DNA of 64,000 nt, from positions 1,426,001 to 1,490,000 of the forward strand of contig NZ_CP073764.1 of assembly GCF_019343105.1 (NCBI RefSeq), read 5' to 3'. The notes under the pieces were generated by a model. The model was not told where the DNA came from and made no database searches. It was given only the letters and a program-made list of their open reading frames with translations. Origin of the DNA: Methylovirgula sp. HY1. Lineage in GTDB: Bacteria; Pseudomonadota; Alphaproteobacteria; Rhizobiales; Beijerinckiaceae. The translations under genes and the position numbers were made by a program. Shown here one piece after another: positions 1-9,380 of this stretch. Position 1 is the stretch's first letter. The number at the start of each line of letters is the position of its first letter.

Positions 1-528
1 GATTATACGCCGGCGCTCACATCGAGCCTATCGGTGAGCGGCTGGAGCGGCGATCGGTTTGGTCCCGTCTGCACCATCGACTTTCACTTCGCGCCGCGCT
101 TCGCCGCGCAAGGCACCTTCAACGCCTGGGACCAAAGCTGCAAGGCGCGCGATTGCGCTGCTTTGCGCCAAGCCGCGCTCGGCCTCGTCGAGACGATCCA
201 GGCCGATCCGCGCGGCGCGGAACAAAATCTCGATGCGAAACTGACTCCTGCGCAGCGCAGCGCCTTCCAAACAATGAAAGCCGCGGCGCATATCAAAACA
301 TCGCAAAAAATCCCTGCCGACCCGGCGCAGCTCACGGACAAAAGCCCGCTCCTCTTGCCCCTCGTCGTCGGCGATCATCTCTATCTCGCGCGTGCCGGCC
401 ATTTCACCATCGGCTGGCGCGGCTTTTCCGATTGGAGCGTCAAGATCGACCAGCGCGGCCGCCGCCAGATCGCGGCCTTTGCCATCGGCATGACGAAGGG
501 CAAGCTCGTGAAGGCGGATGTGAAATAG
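1..528 (+). CDS. Hypothetical protein, 5'-truncated by window edge
   Basis: An open frame enters from the left edge in frame 1 without a start codon and ends at a TAG at 526-528. The visible 175 residues contain two close cysteines (in QSCKARDC) and a basic C-terminus. I recognise no family. The final gene runs convergently into glcF with only nine bases between the stops. A GTG at 34 could serve as a start, but the frame is open through the window edge, so the protein is probably longer. Coding is inferred from the clean open frame and codon use similar to the neighbours. Confidence 0.5.
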   Translation, partial: DYTPALTSSLSVSGWSGDRFGPVCTIDFHFAPRFAAQGTFNAWDQSCKARDCAALRQAALGLVETIQADPRGAEQNLDAKLTPAQRSAFQTMKAAAHIKTSQKIPADPAQLTDKSPLLLPLVVGDHLYLARAGHFTIGWRGFSDWSVKIDQRGRRQIAAFAIGMTKGKLVKADVK

Positions 529-537
529 GGCGGCCGC

Positions 538-1878
538 TCAGCGCGAGGCGGCCGCGATCGCTTCCGGCTTCGGGCCGCCCATCGCCCAATCGATCAGTTC
601 GACCGTATGCACGACCGGCAGCTTGGTGCCGCTCGCAATCTGCATCATGCAGCCGATATTGCCGCAAGCGACGACATCGGGCTTCAACCGTTCGATATTG
701 GTGACTTTGCGGCTCCGCAGCCTTCGCGCAAAGAACGGCTGCAAGAGATTGTATGTGCCGGCCGAGCCGCAGCAAATATGCCCCTCCGGCACGTCGCGCA
801 GGACAAAGCCCGCCTTTTGCAGCAGGCGCTTCGGCAGATCGGTGATCTTCTGCCCATGCTGCAGCGAGCAGGCCGAGTGATAGGCGACTGTCAGCTCCTT
901 GGGCGCCGCCGCCGGCAGATCGAGCGTCGTGAGATATTCGGTGATGTCTTTCGCGAGACTCGAAACGCGCGCGGCCTTTTCGGCATAGACATCGTCCTCG
1001 CGCAAGAGGAAGCCGTAATCCTTGATCGTCGTGCCGCAGCCGGATGCGGTGATGAGGACGGCATCGAGGCCTTGGCCGTCCATCTCCGCGGTCCAGACAT
1101 CGACATTTTTCCGCGCGAAAGCGAGCGCCTCCGCATCGCGGCCCATATGCAAAACGATGGCGCCGCAGCAGCCCTCCTCTTTCGGCAAGACGACTTCGAT
1201 GCCTAAGCGCGTCAAAAGCCGGATCGCGGCGGCATTGATGGCGGAATTCAAAACCGGCTGCGCGCAGCCGGCCAAGAGCGCGACACGGCCACGGCGCGGA
1301 CCCTGCGCCGGATAGGTCTCTTGCGTGACACTCTCCCGCGCAGTGGCAACCCGCGCGGGTGCCAAGGCGAGCATGGCGGCAAGCCGGTCGAAGAAAGACG
1401 GCAGCGGCGCGCAATCTCTTTGCGGCAGAAGCGCAACCAATCGGGCCGTGAGCGGCCGCAGGAATGCTGCCCCGTTGACCGCCAGCCGAAACCGCCCCGG
1501 ATAAGGCAAAACTTTGGCGAGCAGCGTGCGCATCGCCCGATCGGCGAAAGGACGCCGATAGGTCTTCTCGACATAGCTGCGCGCATGATCGACGAGATGC
1601 ATGTAATGCACGCCCGAAGGACAGGTCGTCATGCAAGACAGGCAGGACAGGCAGCGGTCGATATGTTTGACCACTTCCGCCGGCGCCGGACGATTGGTCT
1701 CCAGCATATCCTTGATGAGATAGATTCTTCCGCGCGGAGAATCGAGTTCATCGCCTTCGAGGAGATAGGTCGGGCAGGTCGCGGTGCAGAAGCCGCAATG
1801 GACGCAGCTCCGCAGGATTTTTTCCGAACTCGCCATATGGCTGTCGGCAAGCAGCTCGTCGGCGAAGGATGTCTGCAT
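538..1878 (-). CDS. glcF: Glycolate oxidase iron-sulfur subunit GlcF
   Basis: 446 residues, usual length for GlcF. The N-terminal third carries two ferredoxin-type 4Fe-4S motifs, CVHCGFCTATCP (about residues 21-32) and CLSCLSCMTTCP (about 73-84). Two cysteine-rich CCG-type domains follow in the C-terminal half (EEGCCGA; later HICCGSAGTY). In the GlcDEF complex this subunit passes electrons from flavin-bound glycolate oxidation to the membrane quinone pool. It is the last gene of a leftward glcD-glcE-glcF order and starts 25 bases after the glcE stop, which indicates cotranscription. The family assignment is firm; use of D-lactate as an additional substrate is possible. Confidence 0.93.
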   Translation of the reverse strand: MQTSFADELLADSHMASSEKILRSCVHCGFCTATCPTYLLEGDELDSPRGRIYLIKDMLETNRPAPAEVVKHIDRCLSCLSCMTTCPSGVHYMHLVDHARSYVEKTYRRPFADRAMRTLLAKVLPYPGRFRLAVNGAAFLRPLTARLVALLPQRDCAPLPSFFDRLAAMLALAPARVATARESVTQETYPAQGPRRGRVALLAGCAQPVLNSAINAAAIRLLTRLGIEVVLPKEEGCCGAIVLHMGRDAEALAFARKNVDVWTAEMDGQGLDAVLITASGCGTTIKDYGFLLREDDVYAEKAARVSSLAKDITEYLTTLDLPAAAPKELTVAYHSACSLQHGQKITDLPKRLLQKAGFVLRDVPEGHICCGSAGTYNLLQPFFARRLRSRKVTNIERLKPDVVACGNIGCMMQIASGTKLPVVHTVELIDWAMGGPKPEAIAAASR

Positions 1879-1903
1879 CTCTCACAATTTCCAAGCGATG
1901 ATT

Positions 1904-3112
1904 TCAAATTCCCGCATACATGCGGCCGGGATTGACGATATGGTCGGGATCGAAGCTCGCCTTGATGCCTTGGCTGATCTGCATCAACGGCGCCGCGAGC
2001 GGCTGAAAGACATTGATGCGCCCACGTATGTCGTCTGCGGCTCGGATCAAGGTCGCATGTCCGCCCTCGCCGCCGTCGGCTTGCGCCAAGGCTTCGCGCA
2101 CGGCCCCGGCGCCGGCATCGCCTTCGGCTGCGACAGCGAGCCAGATGAGGCCGCCACCCCAATCATAGAAACACCGTGCCGCAAGCTTACGCCTCAGCGC
2201 GGCGACGACATCGGGGCCGCGGCTCGGCGCGACAGAGAGACGCCAAATTGCCGCCTCACGCGGCTCGGCGAGCGGCAGAACATCGCTGACCGTATGCCAA
2301 AGTTGGGTCGCACGCGCGGCGGCGAGGACCTCGACAGCGCCAAAAGACGCCAGCAATTTACTGAGCGCATTGGCGCGATAATCGACCGAAACCGGCGAAC
2401 CTTCGATCCGCAGCAGCGTCAGCGCCTCGGCCTCCGGCGCGGCGATGCCGGCCGGCAGATGCGCCGCGCCAGTAACTTGAAACGGCGATGTGAGACCGGC
2501 GGAAAGCGCGGCAATCGCCTTGCTGTCATCGAGACCATGCAAGGCGAGGGTCGATTCCGTCTCGGGCTCCGGCAGAACTTTGAAGGTCACTTCAGTGAGG
2601 ACGCCGAGCGTCCCATGCGCGCCGCAGCCGAGCTTCACGAGATCGAGACCGGTGACATTTTTCATCACCCTGCCGCCGGATTTGACGACCTCGCCGAAGC
2701 CATTGACCAGCCTTATGCCGATCAAATGATCGCGCGCGGCGCCGGCGTGAATGCGCCGCGGCCCGGAAATATTGCAGGCGGCGACGCCGCCGATCGTCGG
2801 CGCGCCATCAGTGCCGAACAAAGCCCGATGATCCATCGGCTCGAAAGCCAGCCGCTGCTTGCCGGAGGCAAGCGTCTTCTCGATTTCGGCGAGCGGTGTG
2901 CCGGCGCGCGCGGAGATCACCATTTCGGCCGGCTCGTAAAGCGTGATGCCGGTGAGCCCGCGTGTCGAGAGCACGCGATCGGCGGCGACCGGCCGCCCGA
3001 GACCCGCGCGCGTGCCGCCGCCTTCGATGATGATTGGACGGCGCGCGGCGCGCGCCTCGCGAACGGCCTCGGCCGTTTCGGTTTCGCTTGAAGGAGACAG
3101 GATTTCACGCAT
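1904..3112 (-). CDS. glcE: Glycolate oxidase FAD-binding subunit GlcE
   Basis: 402 residues with an FAD-binding PCMH-type N-terminal domain (RRPIIIEGGGTRAGLG near residues 25-40) but no full FAD-oxidase C-terminal domain, as expected for GlcE. The motif DHRALFGTDGAPTIGGVAAC (residues about 94-113) is typical of this subunit. It works with GlcD and GlcF in converting glycolate to glyoxylate, feeding the C2 part of central metabolism. It lies between glcD and glcF on the minus strand. The 195-base gap to glcD contains a hairpin repeat that may affect relative expression. Confidence 0.92.
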   Translation of the reverse strand: MREILSPSSETETAEAVREARAARRPIIIEGGGTRAGLGRPVAADRVLSTRGLTGITLYEPAEMVISARAGTPLAEIEKTLASGKQRLAFEPMDHRALFGTDGAPTIGGVAACNISGPRRIHAGAARDHLIGIRLVNGFGEVVKSGGRVMKNVTGLDLVKLGCGAHGTLGVLTEVTFKVLPEPETESTLALHGLDDSKAIAALSAGLTSPFQVTGAAHLPAGIAAPEAEALTLLRIEGSPVSVDYRANALSKLLASFGAVEVLAAARATQLWHTVSDVLPLAEPREAAIWRLSVAPSRGPDVVAALRRKLAARCFYDWGGGLIWLAVAAEGDAGAGAVREALAQADGGEGGHATLIRAADDIRGRINVFQPLAAPLMQISQGIKASFDPDHIVNPGRMYAGI

Positions 3113-3181
3113 CGGAGCTTGCGGCTTCTTCCTTGGCAGCCCGACGAGGCTGCATCACTTTCTTCATTATCGACCGTATGC

Positions 3182-3227
3182 GCCCCTCTCCCCGCTTGCG
3201 GGGAGAGGCCGGGTGAGGAGGGGCTTG
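3182..3227. repeat. REP-like palindrome between glcD and glcE
   Basis: A perfect 11-bp stem, CCTCTCCCCGC (3185-3195) and GCGGGGAGAGG (3198-3208) with a 2-base loop, is followed by a GGGTGAGGAGGGGC tail. The same architecture (CTCTCCC stem followed by GGGTGAGG) recurs at 20282-20410 in the gltB-gltD spacer, so this is a dispersed intergenic repeat rather than a one-off terminator. Confidence 0.75.
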
Positions 3228-3307
3228 GTGATCGGCCGCTCAGCCATGGCGCGTTTGCCCGCGCTCTCCTATTCGGAGACATTGCAGCAAATCGCCCGGC
3301 CCCTCAC

Positions 3308-4744
3308 TTATGCCGCCTTGTAGGCTGCGAGCGGAAAAACTTTGCCGCGATTGAGCAGCCAGCCTTCGTCGAAGACGGCGCGGACGCGCATCTGCTGGCC
3401 GAGATCCTCGGCGTTGAACTGGACGTTCATCAGCTCGCGCTTCTCGATGCCGACGCCATGTTCGCCGGTGAGGCAGCCGCCGACCTCGACGCAGAGCTTC
3501 AAAATATCGTCGCCCGCCGCCTCGGCCTTCCGCTGCTCCTCGGGATCGTTGCAATTAAAGAGGATCAAAGGATGCAGATTGCCGTCGCCGGCATGAAACA
3601 CATTGGCGACGCGCAGACCATAGGAGGCCACGATCTCCTGCAGCCGATGCAGGACATAGGGCAATTGCCCCGTCGGAATCACGCCGTCCATGCAGATATA
3701 ATCGGCAATGCGGCCGGTGGCGCCGAAAGCCGATTTGCGACCCTTCCAGATCGCTGCCGTTTCCATCGCCGATTTCGATTCCTTGACCGTCGTTACCCCA
3801 TGCGCTTTGGCGATCTCGATGATCCGCAGAAGTTCGGCATCGATCTCGGCCGCCGAGCCTTCGACTTCGATGATGAGCAGCGCGCCCGCATCGAGCGGAT
3901 AACCGGCATGGGCAAAGGCTTCGCAAATCTCGATCGCCGGCTTGTCCATGAATTCAATCGCGACAGGCAAAATGCCGGCCCCGATGATGGCGGCGACGCA
4001 GGCGCCCGCCTCCTCGCTGGTCGGAAAGCCGAAGAGCACCGGCCGCGCGCTTTCCGGCGATCGCAGAATGCGCAAGGTCGCTTCGGTAACGATGCCGAGC
4101 TGCCCTTCCGAACCCACAATAATGCCCAGCAAATCGAGACCCGCGGCATCGAGATGCGCGCCGCCGACATCGACGACCGTGCCGTCGACGAGGACCATGC
4201 GGACACCCAAAACATTATTGGTGGTGACACCATATTTGAGACAATGGGCGCCGCCGGAATTCATTCCAATGTTCCCGGCGATGGTGCAAGCGAGCTGCGA
4301 GGACGGGTCCGGCGCATAAAAGAAGCCGTCCGGCGCCACGGTGTCGGTGATCGAGAGATTGGTGCAGCCGGTCTCGACCTTGATTGTGCGATCGGCATAA
4401 TCGACATCGAGGATACGACGCATCTTGCCGACGCCGACGACAACGGAGTCCTCTAGCGGAATGGCGCCGCCGGCCAACGAAGTGCCGGCGCCGCGTGCGA
4501 CGACCTTCACACCGGCGTGATGGAGATAGCGCATCACTGCGGCAACTTCCTCGGTCGAGCGCGGCAAAACGACAGCGAGCGGCAGCCGGCGATAGGACAT
4601 CAGCCCATCGGTCTCGAAAGCGCGACGCTCGTCCGTGCTTGTGACGAGACATTCCGCCGGCACAAGCGCGGCGAGGCCGGCGATAATCTCCGCGCGGCGG
4701 GCGAGGATGGCTTCATCCGGCGTGGGAAAGACAATGCCGCTCAT
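3308..4744 (-). CDS. glcD: Glycolate oxidase catalytic subunit GlcD
   Basis: 478 residues from the ATG at 4744; an in-frame TTG nine codons upstream (4771) is less likely. This is a complete FAD-linked oxidase. It has a PCMH FAD-binding domain with GAGTSLAGGAIPLEDSVVV (about residues 78-96) and SQLACTIAGNIGMNSGG, and a C-terminal FAD-oxidase domain with VANVFHAGDGNLHPL and GGCLTGEHGVGIEKRELM near the end. It oxidises glycolate (and possibly D-lactate) at the membrane. It is the promoter-proximal gene of glcDEF. A D-lactate dehydrogenase annotation would be the main alternative, but adjacent glcE and glcF favour glycolate oxidase. Confidence 0.93.
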   Translation of the reverse strand: MSGIVFPTPDEAILARRAEIIAGLAALVPAECLVTSTDERRAFETDGLMSYRRLPLAVVLPRSTEEVAAVMRYLHHAGVKVVARGAGTSLAGGAIPLEDSVVVGVGKMRRILDVDYADRTIKVETGCTNLSITDTVAPDGFFYAPDPSSQLACTIAGNIGMNSGGAHCLKYGVTTNNVLGVRMVLVDGTVVDVGGAHLDAAGLDLLGIIVGSEGQLGIVTEATLRILRSPESARPVLFGFPTSEEAGACVAAIIGAGILPVAIEFMDKPAIEICEAFAHAGYPLDAGALLIIEVEGSAAEIDAELLRIIEIAKAHGVTTVKESKSAMETAAIWKGRKSAFGATGRIADYICMDGVIPTGQLPYVLHRLQEIVASYGLRVANVFHAGDGNLHPLILFNCNDPEEQRKAEAAGDDILKLCVEVGGCLTGEHGVGIEKRELMNVQFNAEDLGQQMRVRAVFDEGWLLNRGKVFPLAAYKAA

Positions 4745-4953
4745 TAAAAGTCTCGAAAGAGTTTGAGGCAATTCGCAAAAACAATTATTTCACGTTTTAC
4801 CGTCAGGCGAAATAGGCCGATTGGCGCAATTCCGGCCAGCGTTGCCATAGCAATGGTGCAATCCCTGCCACCGGCGAAATTACGGCATATCCGATCGTAG
4901 AATTGCGTGGGCCGCTGGAGCGGTCCACGCAACTGAAGAAGCCCTGCTGCGCT

Positions 4954-6120
4954 CTAAGCGGATTTACGCAGACTATAGGAATGCGCGCCTGCCCCGGCGA
5001 GCTTGCCGCCATCGACGATGAGATAATCGTCGCGGATCGGCCGCTTATCGAACCAGCATTCCAAGATCTCGCGGGTTCCCGCCGCGTAGCGCGCCTGGGC
5101 AGAAAGTGTCGTCCCCGACACATGCGGCGTCATGCCGTGATGCGGCATCGTCCGCCAGGGATGGTTCTTCGGCGCCGGCTGCGGATACCAGACATCGCCC
5201 GCATAGCCGGCGAGCTGGCCACTCTTCAAGGCGCGGACGACAGCGTCGCGATCGCAGATGTTGCCGCGCGCGGTGTTGATGAGATAGGCACCCCGCTTCA
5301 TTTTGCCGATGAGCGCATCATTGAAGAGATGCTCCGTCTCGGCATGGAGTGGGACATTGACGGTGACGACGTCGCAGACCCGCACCAGAGCTTCGACGCT
5401 CGGATGATAGGTGAGGTTCAGCTCCTTCTCGACAGCCTCCGGCAAACGATAGCGATCGGTGTAGTGCAGCTTGACATCGAAAGGTTTCAAGCGCCGCAGA
5501 ACCGCAAGGCCGATGCGTCCCGAGCCGACGGTGCCAACATTCATTGCCTCGAGATCATAGGCGCGCTCAACGCAATCGGCGATGTTCCAGCCACCGTCCA
5601 CGACCCATTTGTAAGAGGGAATATAATTGCGTACCTGCGCCAGAATCATCATCACCACATGTTCGGCGACGCTGATGCTGTTCGAATAGGTAACCTCGGC
5701 GACCGTGATGCCATGCTTGACCGCGGCTTCGAGATCGACGTGATCCGAGCCGATGCCGGCAGTGATCGCAAGCTTCAGTTTCTTCGCTTTCGCAATGCGT
5801 TCCGCCGTCAGATAGGCCGGCCAGAAAGGTTGCGAGATGACGATCTCCGCATCGGGCAATTCGCGGTCGAAGACGGAGTTCTTGGCATCCTTGTCGGACG
5901 TGACAACCAGAGTGTGGCCCTGGCTCTCCAGGAATTTGCGCAGCCCCAGCTCGCCTGAAACGGACCCCAGAAGCGCGCCGGGCTTGAAGTCGATCTGCTT
6001 CGGCGACGGCACGCTCTGACCGCCGGCATAGGTGGCGATTTTCGGTATGCCGTCTCGCGCATAGGACTTCGGATATCCATTGACCGGATCGTCGTAGAGC
6101 ACACAGAGAATTTTTGCCAT
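4954..6120 (-). CDS. fdh: NAD-dependent formate dehydrogenase, single subunit
   Basis: 388 residues of the D-2-hydroxyacid dehydrogenase superfamily, formate dehydrogenase branch, oxidising formate to CO2 with NAD. Diagnostic stretches are the N-terminal MAKILCVLYDDPVNGYP, the Rossmann glycine motif GTVGSGRIGLAVLRRLKPF, INTARGNICDRDAV, and the catalytic-histidine segment MTPHVSGTTLSAQ. The C-terminus AGAGAHSYS is characteristic of bacterial FDHs of methylotrophs. The start is supported by GGAGG about nine bases upstream. It is transcribed divergently from lutA. The enzyme suggests C1 metabolism or formate as an energy supplement. Confidence 0.93.
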   Translation of the reverse strand: MAKILCVLYDDPVNGYPKSYARDGIPKIATYAGGQSVPSPKQIDFKPGALLGSVSGELGLRKFLESQGHTLVVTSDKDAKNSVFDRELPDAEIVISQPFWPAYLTAERIAKAKKLKLAITAGIGSDHVDLEAAVKHGITVAEVTYSNSISVAEHVVMMILAQVRNYIPSYKWVVDGGWNIADCVERAYDLEAMNVGTVGSGRIGLAVLRRLKPFDVKLHYTDRYRLPEAVEKELNLTYHPSVEALVRVCDVVTVNVPLHAETEHLFNDALIGKMKRGAYLINTARGNICDRDAVVRALKSGQLAGYAGDVWYPQPAPKNHPWRTMPHHGMTPHVSGTTLSAQARYAAGTREILECWFDKRPIRDDYLIVDGGKLAGAGAHSYSLRKSA

Positions 6121-6381
6121 TTACGAACCTCCATCTTCCAAGACGTCGGATGTCCGATGTCTTGAGTTGACTGTAACGGCGCTTTATTCTCCCCAGTTTC
6201 GTAAAGCGTAGATCTTGTATATGGGTGCGTCAGTGCGTCCATGCGATAACAGTCGAAAAAGAATACCTGCCATGGCTTCGTTTCTATTATATCGCTGCCT
6301 TGCCTCAGCAAGACCCAATCCTTTTTGCCGAGTTGACGCGAGCGGCGCGGTGGCGATAGTTGCCGCGGGAGTGCAGCATCC
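6121..6381. promoter_or_regulatory. Divergent fdh / lutABC intergenic region
   Basis: This 261-base spacer must hold the promoters of fdh (leftward) and lutABC (rightward). I could not pick out convincing -35/-10 pairs or a clear operator by eye. Confidence 0.4.
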
Positions 6382-7173
6382 ATGAATCCATCCTCGAACG
6401 AAAAGCCGCGCGTCGCGCTCTTCGTCACCTGCCTAGTCGATCTATTCCGGCCTTCGGTCGGCTTCGCGAGCGCGAAATTGCTCGAAGATGCTGGCTGCGA
6501 GGTTTTCGTACCGGTCCAGACCTGCTGCGGCCAGCCGGCCTATAATTCCGGCGACCGCGCGCTGGCGAAGGCGCTGGCACGGCAGATCATCGACAGCTTC
6601 GCCTCTTACGATTATGTCGTCGTGCCCTCCGGCTCCTGTGCCGCCATGCTCGCCCAACATTATCCGGCGCTTTTCGCCGATGATCCAAACCTCTCGGGCC
6701 GCGCCAATCAATTCGCGGGGAAGGTGCATGAACTCGCGAGTTTCCTCACCGATGTTCGGGGCATCGAATCCGTTGCGGCGACATTCACGCGGCAAGTGAC
6801 CTTCCATGATTCCTGTTCGGGTCTGCGCGAACTCGGCATCTCGGCGCAACCACGCAAATTGCTCGAAAGCGTGGCGGGCCTCGAACTCGTCGAAATGGAA
6901 GAATGCGACACGTGCTGCGGCTTCGGCGGCACCTTCGCGATCAAATTCGGCGAAATCTCCGCCGCCATCGTCGAAAGAAAGGCCGAGAATATCGAGTCCT
7001 CCGGCGCGCCGGTCCTACTCGCCGGCGATCTCGGTTGCCTCATGAACATGGCTGGAAAACTGGCCCGCGACGGCAGTCCTATCGAGGTTCGGCATTTCGC
7101 CGAAGTGCTCGCCGGCATGACACAGACGCCGGCTATCTGCGCCGCGCCACCCCTGCCGAAGCCGAAACCATGA
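6382..7173 (+). CDS. lutA: Lactate-utilisation Fe-S protein LutA
   Basis: 263 residues with two CCG cysteine-rich domains. The first has VQTCCGQPAYNSGDRALA (about residues 50-67); the second has FHDSCSGLRELG and EECDTCCGFGGTF (about 140-185). This is the LutA/YkgE family, the subunit resembling GlpC/GlcF C-terminal halves in the LutABC L-lactate oxidation complex. It begins with ATG at 6382, is followed after ten bases by lutB, and is divergent from fdh. No lutP permease or lldR regulator is visible nearby, so the physiological substrate is inferred from homology only. Confidence 0.9.
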   Translation: MNPSSNEKPRVALFVTCLVDLFRPSVGFASAKLLEDAGCEVFVPVQTCCGQPAYNSGDRALAKALARQIIDSFASYDYVVVPSGSCAAMLAQHYPALFADDPNLSGRANQFAGKVHELASFLTDVRGIESVAATFTRQVTFHDSCSGLRELGISAQPRKLLESVAGLELVEMEECDTCCGFGGTFAIKFGEISAAIVERKAENIESSGAPVLLAGDLGCLMNMAGKLARDGSPIEVRHFAEVLAGMTQTPAICAAPPLPKPKP

Positions 7174-7183
7174 GGCAAAACGC

Positions 7184-8701
7184 GTGAGTGCTTCCCCGAC
7201 CTCTGCGCAATTCGCACAAAATGCGCATCTGGCCTTCGAAGATGTGCAATTGCAGAAGGCCCTGCACTTCGTCCGCGAAGGCTTTGTCACCAATCGCGCG
7301 GACGCGGCAGCCCGCCTGCCCGAATTCGAGGCGCTGCGCGACAGTGCCCGCGATATCAAGGCGCATACGCTCGGCTTTCTCGATCTCTATCTCGAAGCCT
7401 ATGAGAAGAAGGTTACGGAAGCAGGCGGTATGGTCCATTGGGCCCGCACCGCCGAAGAAGCCAACAAGATCATCCTCGACATCTGTAAGAGCCATGGTGC
7501 CAAAAGCGTCACCAAAGGCAAATCCATGGTGGCCGAGGAAATTGGCCTCAATGACGCACTCGCCGCGCAAGGCATCACGCCGGTCGAAACCGATCTCGGC
7601 GAATATATCATCCAGCTCCGGCATGAGATGCCCTCGCACATCATCGCGCCGGCCGTGCATCTCACGCAGGATCAGATCGAGGCCGATTTCCGCCGCATCC
7701 ATGACACGCTGCCCGCCGGGCGCGATCTCGCGGAACCGACGGCGCTGCTGGCCGAAGCGCGCGGCATCCTGCGCGAAAAATTTCTTGCGGCGGATGTCGG
7801 CATCACCGGCGCGAATTTTCTCGTCGCCGAGACCGGAACCTCGATCATCGTCACCAATGAAGGCAATGGCGATCTCACCCAAACTTTGCCGCCGGTGCAT
7901 ATCGTCGTCGCCTCGATCGAGAAGATCGTCCCGACGCTCGAAGACGTGTCGCAGCTTTTGCGCGTGCTCGCGCGTTCGGCGACGGGGCAGGACATGTCGG
8001 TCTATACAACGCTCTCGACCGGCCCGCGCCGGCCCGACGATCCCGATGGGCCGCGGGAATATCATGTCGTCATCCTCGACAATGGCCGCTCGTCCATGCT
8101 CGGCACCGATTTCGCCGAAATGCTGCGCTGTATCCGCTGCGGCGCCTGCCTCAACCATTGTCCGGTCTATCAGGCCGTCGGCGGCCATGCCTATGGCTGG
8201 GTTTATCCCGGCCCGATGGGCGCGGTGCTGACGCCTGGCCTCATCGGAATCGACAAAAGCGCGCCTTTGCCCAATGCCTCGACCTTTTGCGGCGCCTGCG
8301 AAAGCGTCTGTCCGGTCCGCATTCCGCTGCCGAAACTGATGCGGCATTGGCGCGAGCGCCAGACCGCGCGCGGATTCATCTCGTCGACGCAACGTCTCGG
8401 CCTCGGATTGTGGGGCTTTTTCGCCAAGCACCCGAGCCTCTACCGGCCGGCAACGCGCCTCGCAATGCAAGCGCTTGCCTGGTTCGGCCGCAGCGAAGGC
8501 CGTTTCGCGCATCTGCCCATGGCGGAAGGTTGGACGGCGAGCCGTGATTTTCCGGCACCGCAAGGCGACACGTTTCAGGCCCAGTGGCGCAAGCACATGA
8601 AGGCCAGCGCCGGTGTTTCTTCGAGACCGATGGCGTCGGCCGCAGCCGTGGACGGCGTGCAACAGACTCCAGAAGCCGCAACATCAAAGGAGCCGGAATG
8701 A
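7184..8701 (+). CDS. lutB: Lactate-utilisation iron-sulfur protein LutB
   Basis: 505 residues of the LutB/YkgF family. The N-terminal LUD domain (about residues 70-300) is followed by two 4Fe-4S motifs: CIRCGACLNHCPVYQAVGGH (about 313-332) and CGACESVCPV (about 364-373). The family's LutB_C region then follows, with an alanine/glutamate-rich tail. Translation starts at a GTG (7184) preceded by GAGG. The gene overlaps lutC by four bases (ATGA at 8698-8701), indicating translational coupling. Together with LutA and LutC it is expected to oxidise L-lactate to pyruvate at the cytoplasmic membrane. Confidence 0.92.
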   Translation: MSASPTSAQFAQNAHLAFEDVQLQKALHFVREGFVTNRADAAARLPEFEALRDSARDIKAHTLGFLDLYLEAYEKKVTEAGGMVHWARTAEEANKIILDICKSHGAKSVTKGKSMVAEEIGLNDALAAQGITPVETDLGEYIIQLRHEMPSHIIAPAVHLTQDQIEADFRRIHDTLPAGRDLAEPTALLAEARGILREKFLAADVGITGANFLVAETGTSIIVTNEGNGDLTQTLPPVHIVVASIEKIVPTLEDVSQLLRVLARSATGQDMSVYTTLSTGPRRPDDPDGPREYHVVILDNGRSSMLGTDFAEMLRCIRCGACLNHCPVYQAVGGHAYGWVYPGPMGAVLTPGLIGIDKSAPLPNASTFCGACESVCPVRIPLPKLMRHWRERQTARGFISSTQRLGLGLWGFFAKHPSLYRPATRLAMQALAWFGRSEGRFAHLPMAEGWTASRDFPAPQGDTFQAQWRKHMKASAGVSSRPMASAAAVDGVQQTPEAATSKEPE

Positions 8702-9375
8702 GCGCCCGCGCGGAAATTTTCGCCAATATCCGGCGTGCGCTCGAAGTCACGGGCCAGGAAGCGCCGCGCCACCGTTGCGTCGAGGACCGGCTCGAACATG
8801 CGCCCAAAGGCGTCGTTCCGATCCGCGGCCAAGGCGATACGACGGCACGCGTCGCCCTCTTTCGCGATGAGGCCGAGCGCGTCTCGGCCAGCATCGTCGA
8901 AGTCGATTCAGGCATGGCTGTCCCGACTTCAATCGCGACCTATTTGCGCGACCGCAATCTGCCGGCAAAAATCCGTTTGGGCAGCGATCCCTATCTTGCC
9001 GCCATGCCCTGGGCGTCGACAGGGCTCGAAGTCGAAAATGGCCGCGCGATAGCGAGTGATCTCGTCTGCGTCAGCCACGCCTTCGGCGCGGTCGCCGAGA
9101 CGGGCAGCCTCGTGCTCACATCAGGACAAGACAATCCGACCACGCTCAACTTTTTACCGGACACCCATATCGTCGTTGTTCAAGCGCAAGACGTCGTCTC
9201 GGATTTCGAGCGCATCTGGCAAAAGCTGCGCGCAGCCTATGGCAAGGCGCTGATGCCGCGAACGGTGAATTTCATCACCGGCCCCTCGCGCTCCGCCGAC
9301 ATCGGCCACAAACTGCTGCTCGGCGCGCATGGGCCACGCACGCTGCATATCATCATCGCGATCGGCGAGAGCTGA
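8698..9375 (+). CDS. lutC: Lactate-utilisation protein LutC (LUD domain)
   Basis: 225 residues from the ATG at 8698, which overlaps the lutB stop. The whole protein is one LUD domain; the conserved C-terminal segment AVAETGSLVLTSGQDNPT and the end TLHIIIAIGES are typical of LutC/YkgG. A longer open frame runs upstream inside lutB but is not expected to be translated, because the coupled ATG fits the family start. It completes the lutABC operon; the stop lies five bases from the convergent sensor kinase gene. Confidence 0.92.
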   Translation: MSARAEIFANIRRALEVTGQEAPRHRCVEDRLEHAPKGVVPIRGQGDTTARVALFRDEAERVSASIVEVDSGMAVPTSIATYLRDRNLPAKIRLGSDPYLAAMPWASTGLEVENGRAIASDLVCVSHAFGAVAETGSLVLTSGQDNPTTLNFLPDTHIVVVQAQDVVSDFERIWQKLRAAYGKALMPRTVNFITGPSRSADIGHKLLLGAHGPRTLHIIIAIGES

Positions 9376-9380
9376 CCGGC

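Noticed and set aside
7133-8662. 509-codon open frame on the minus strand
   Set aside because: Antisense to lutB, whose Fe-S motifs define the real coding strand.
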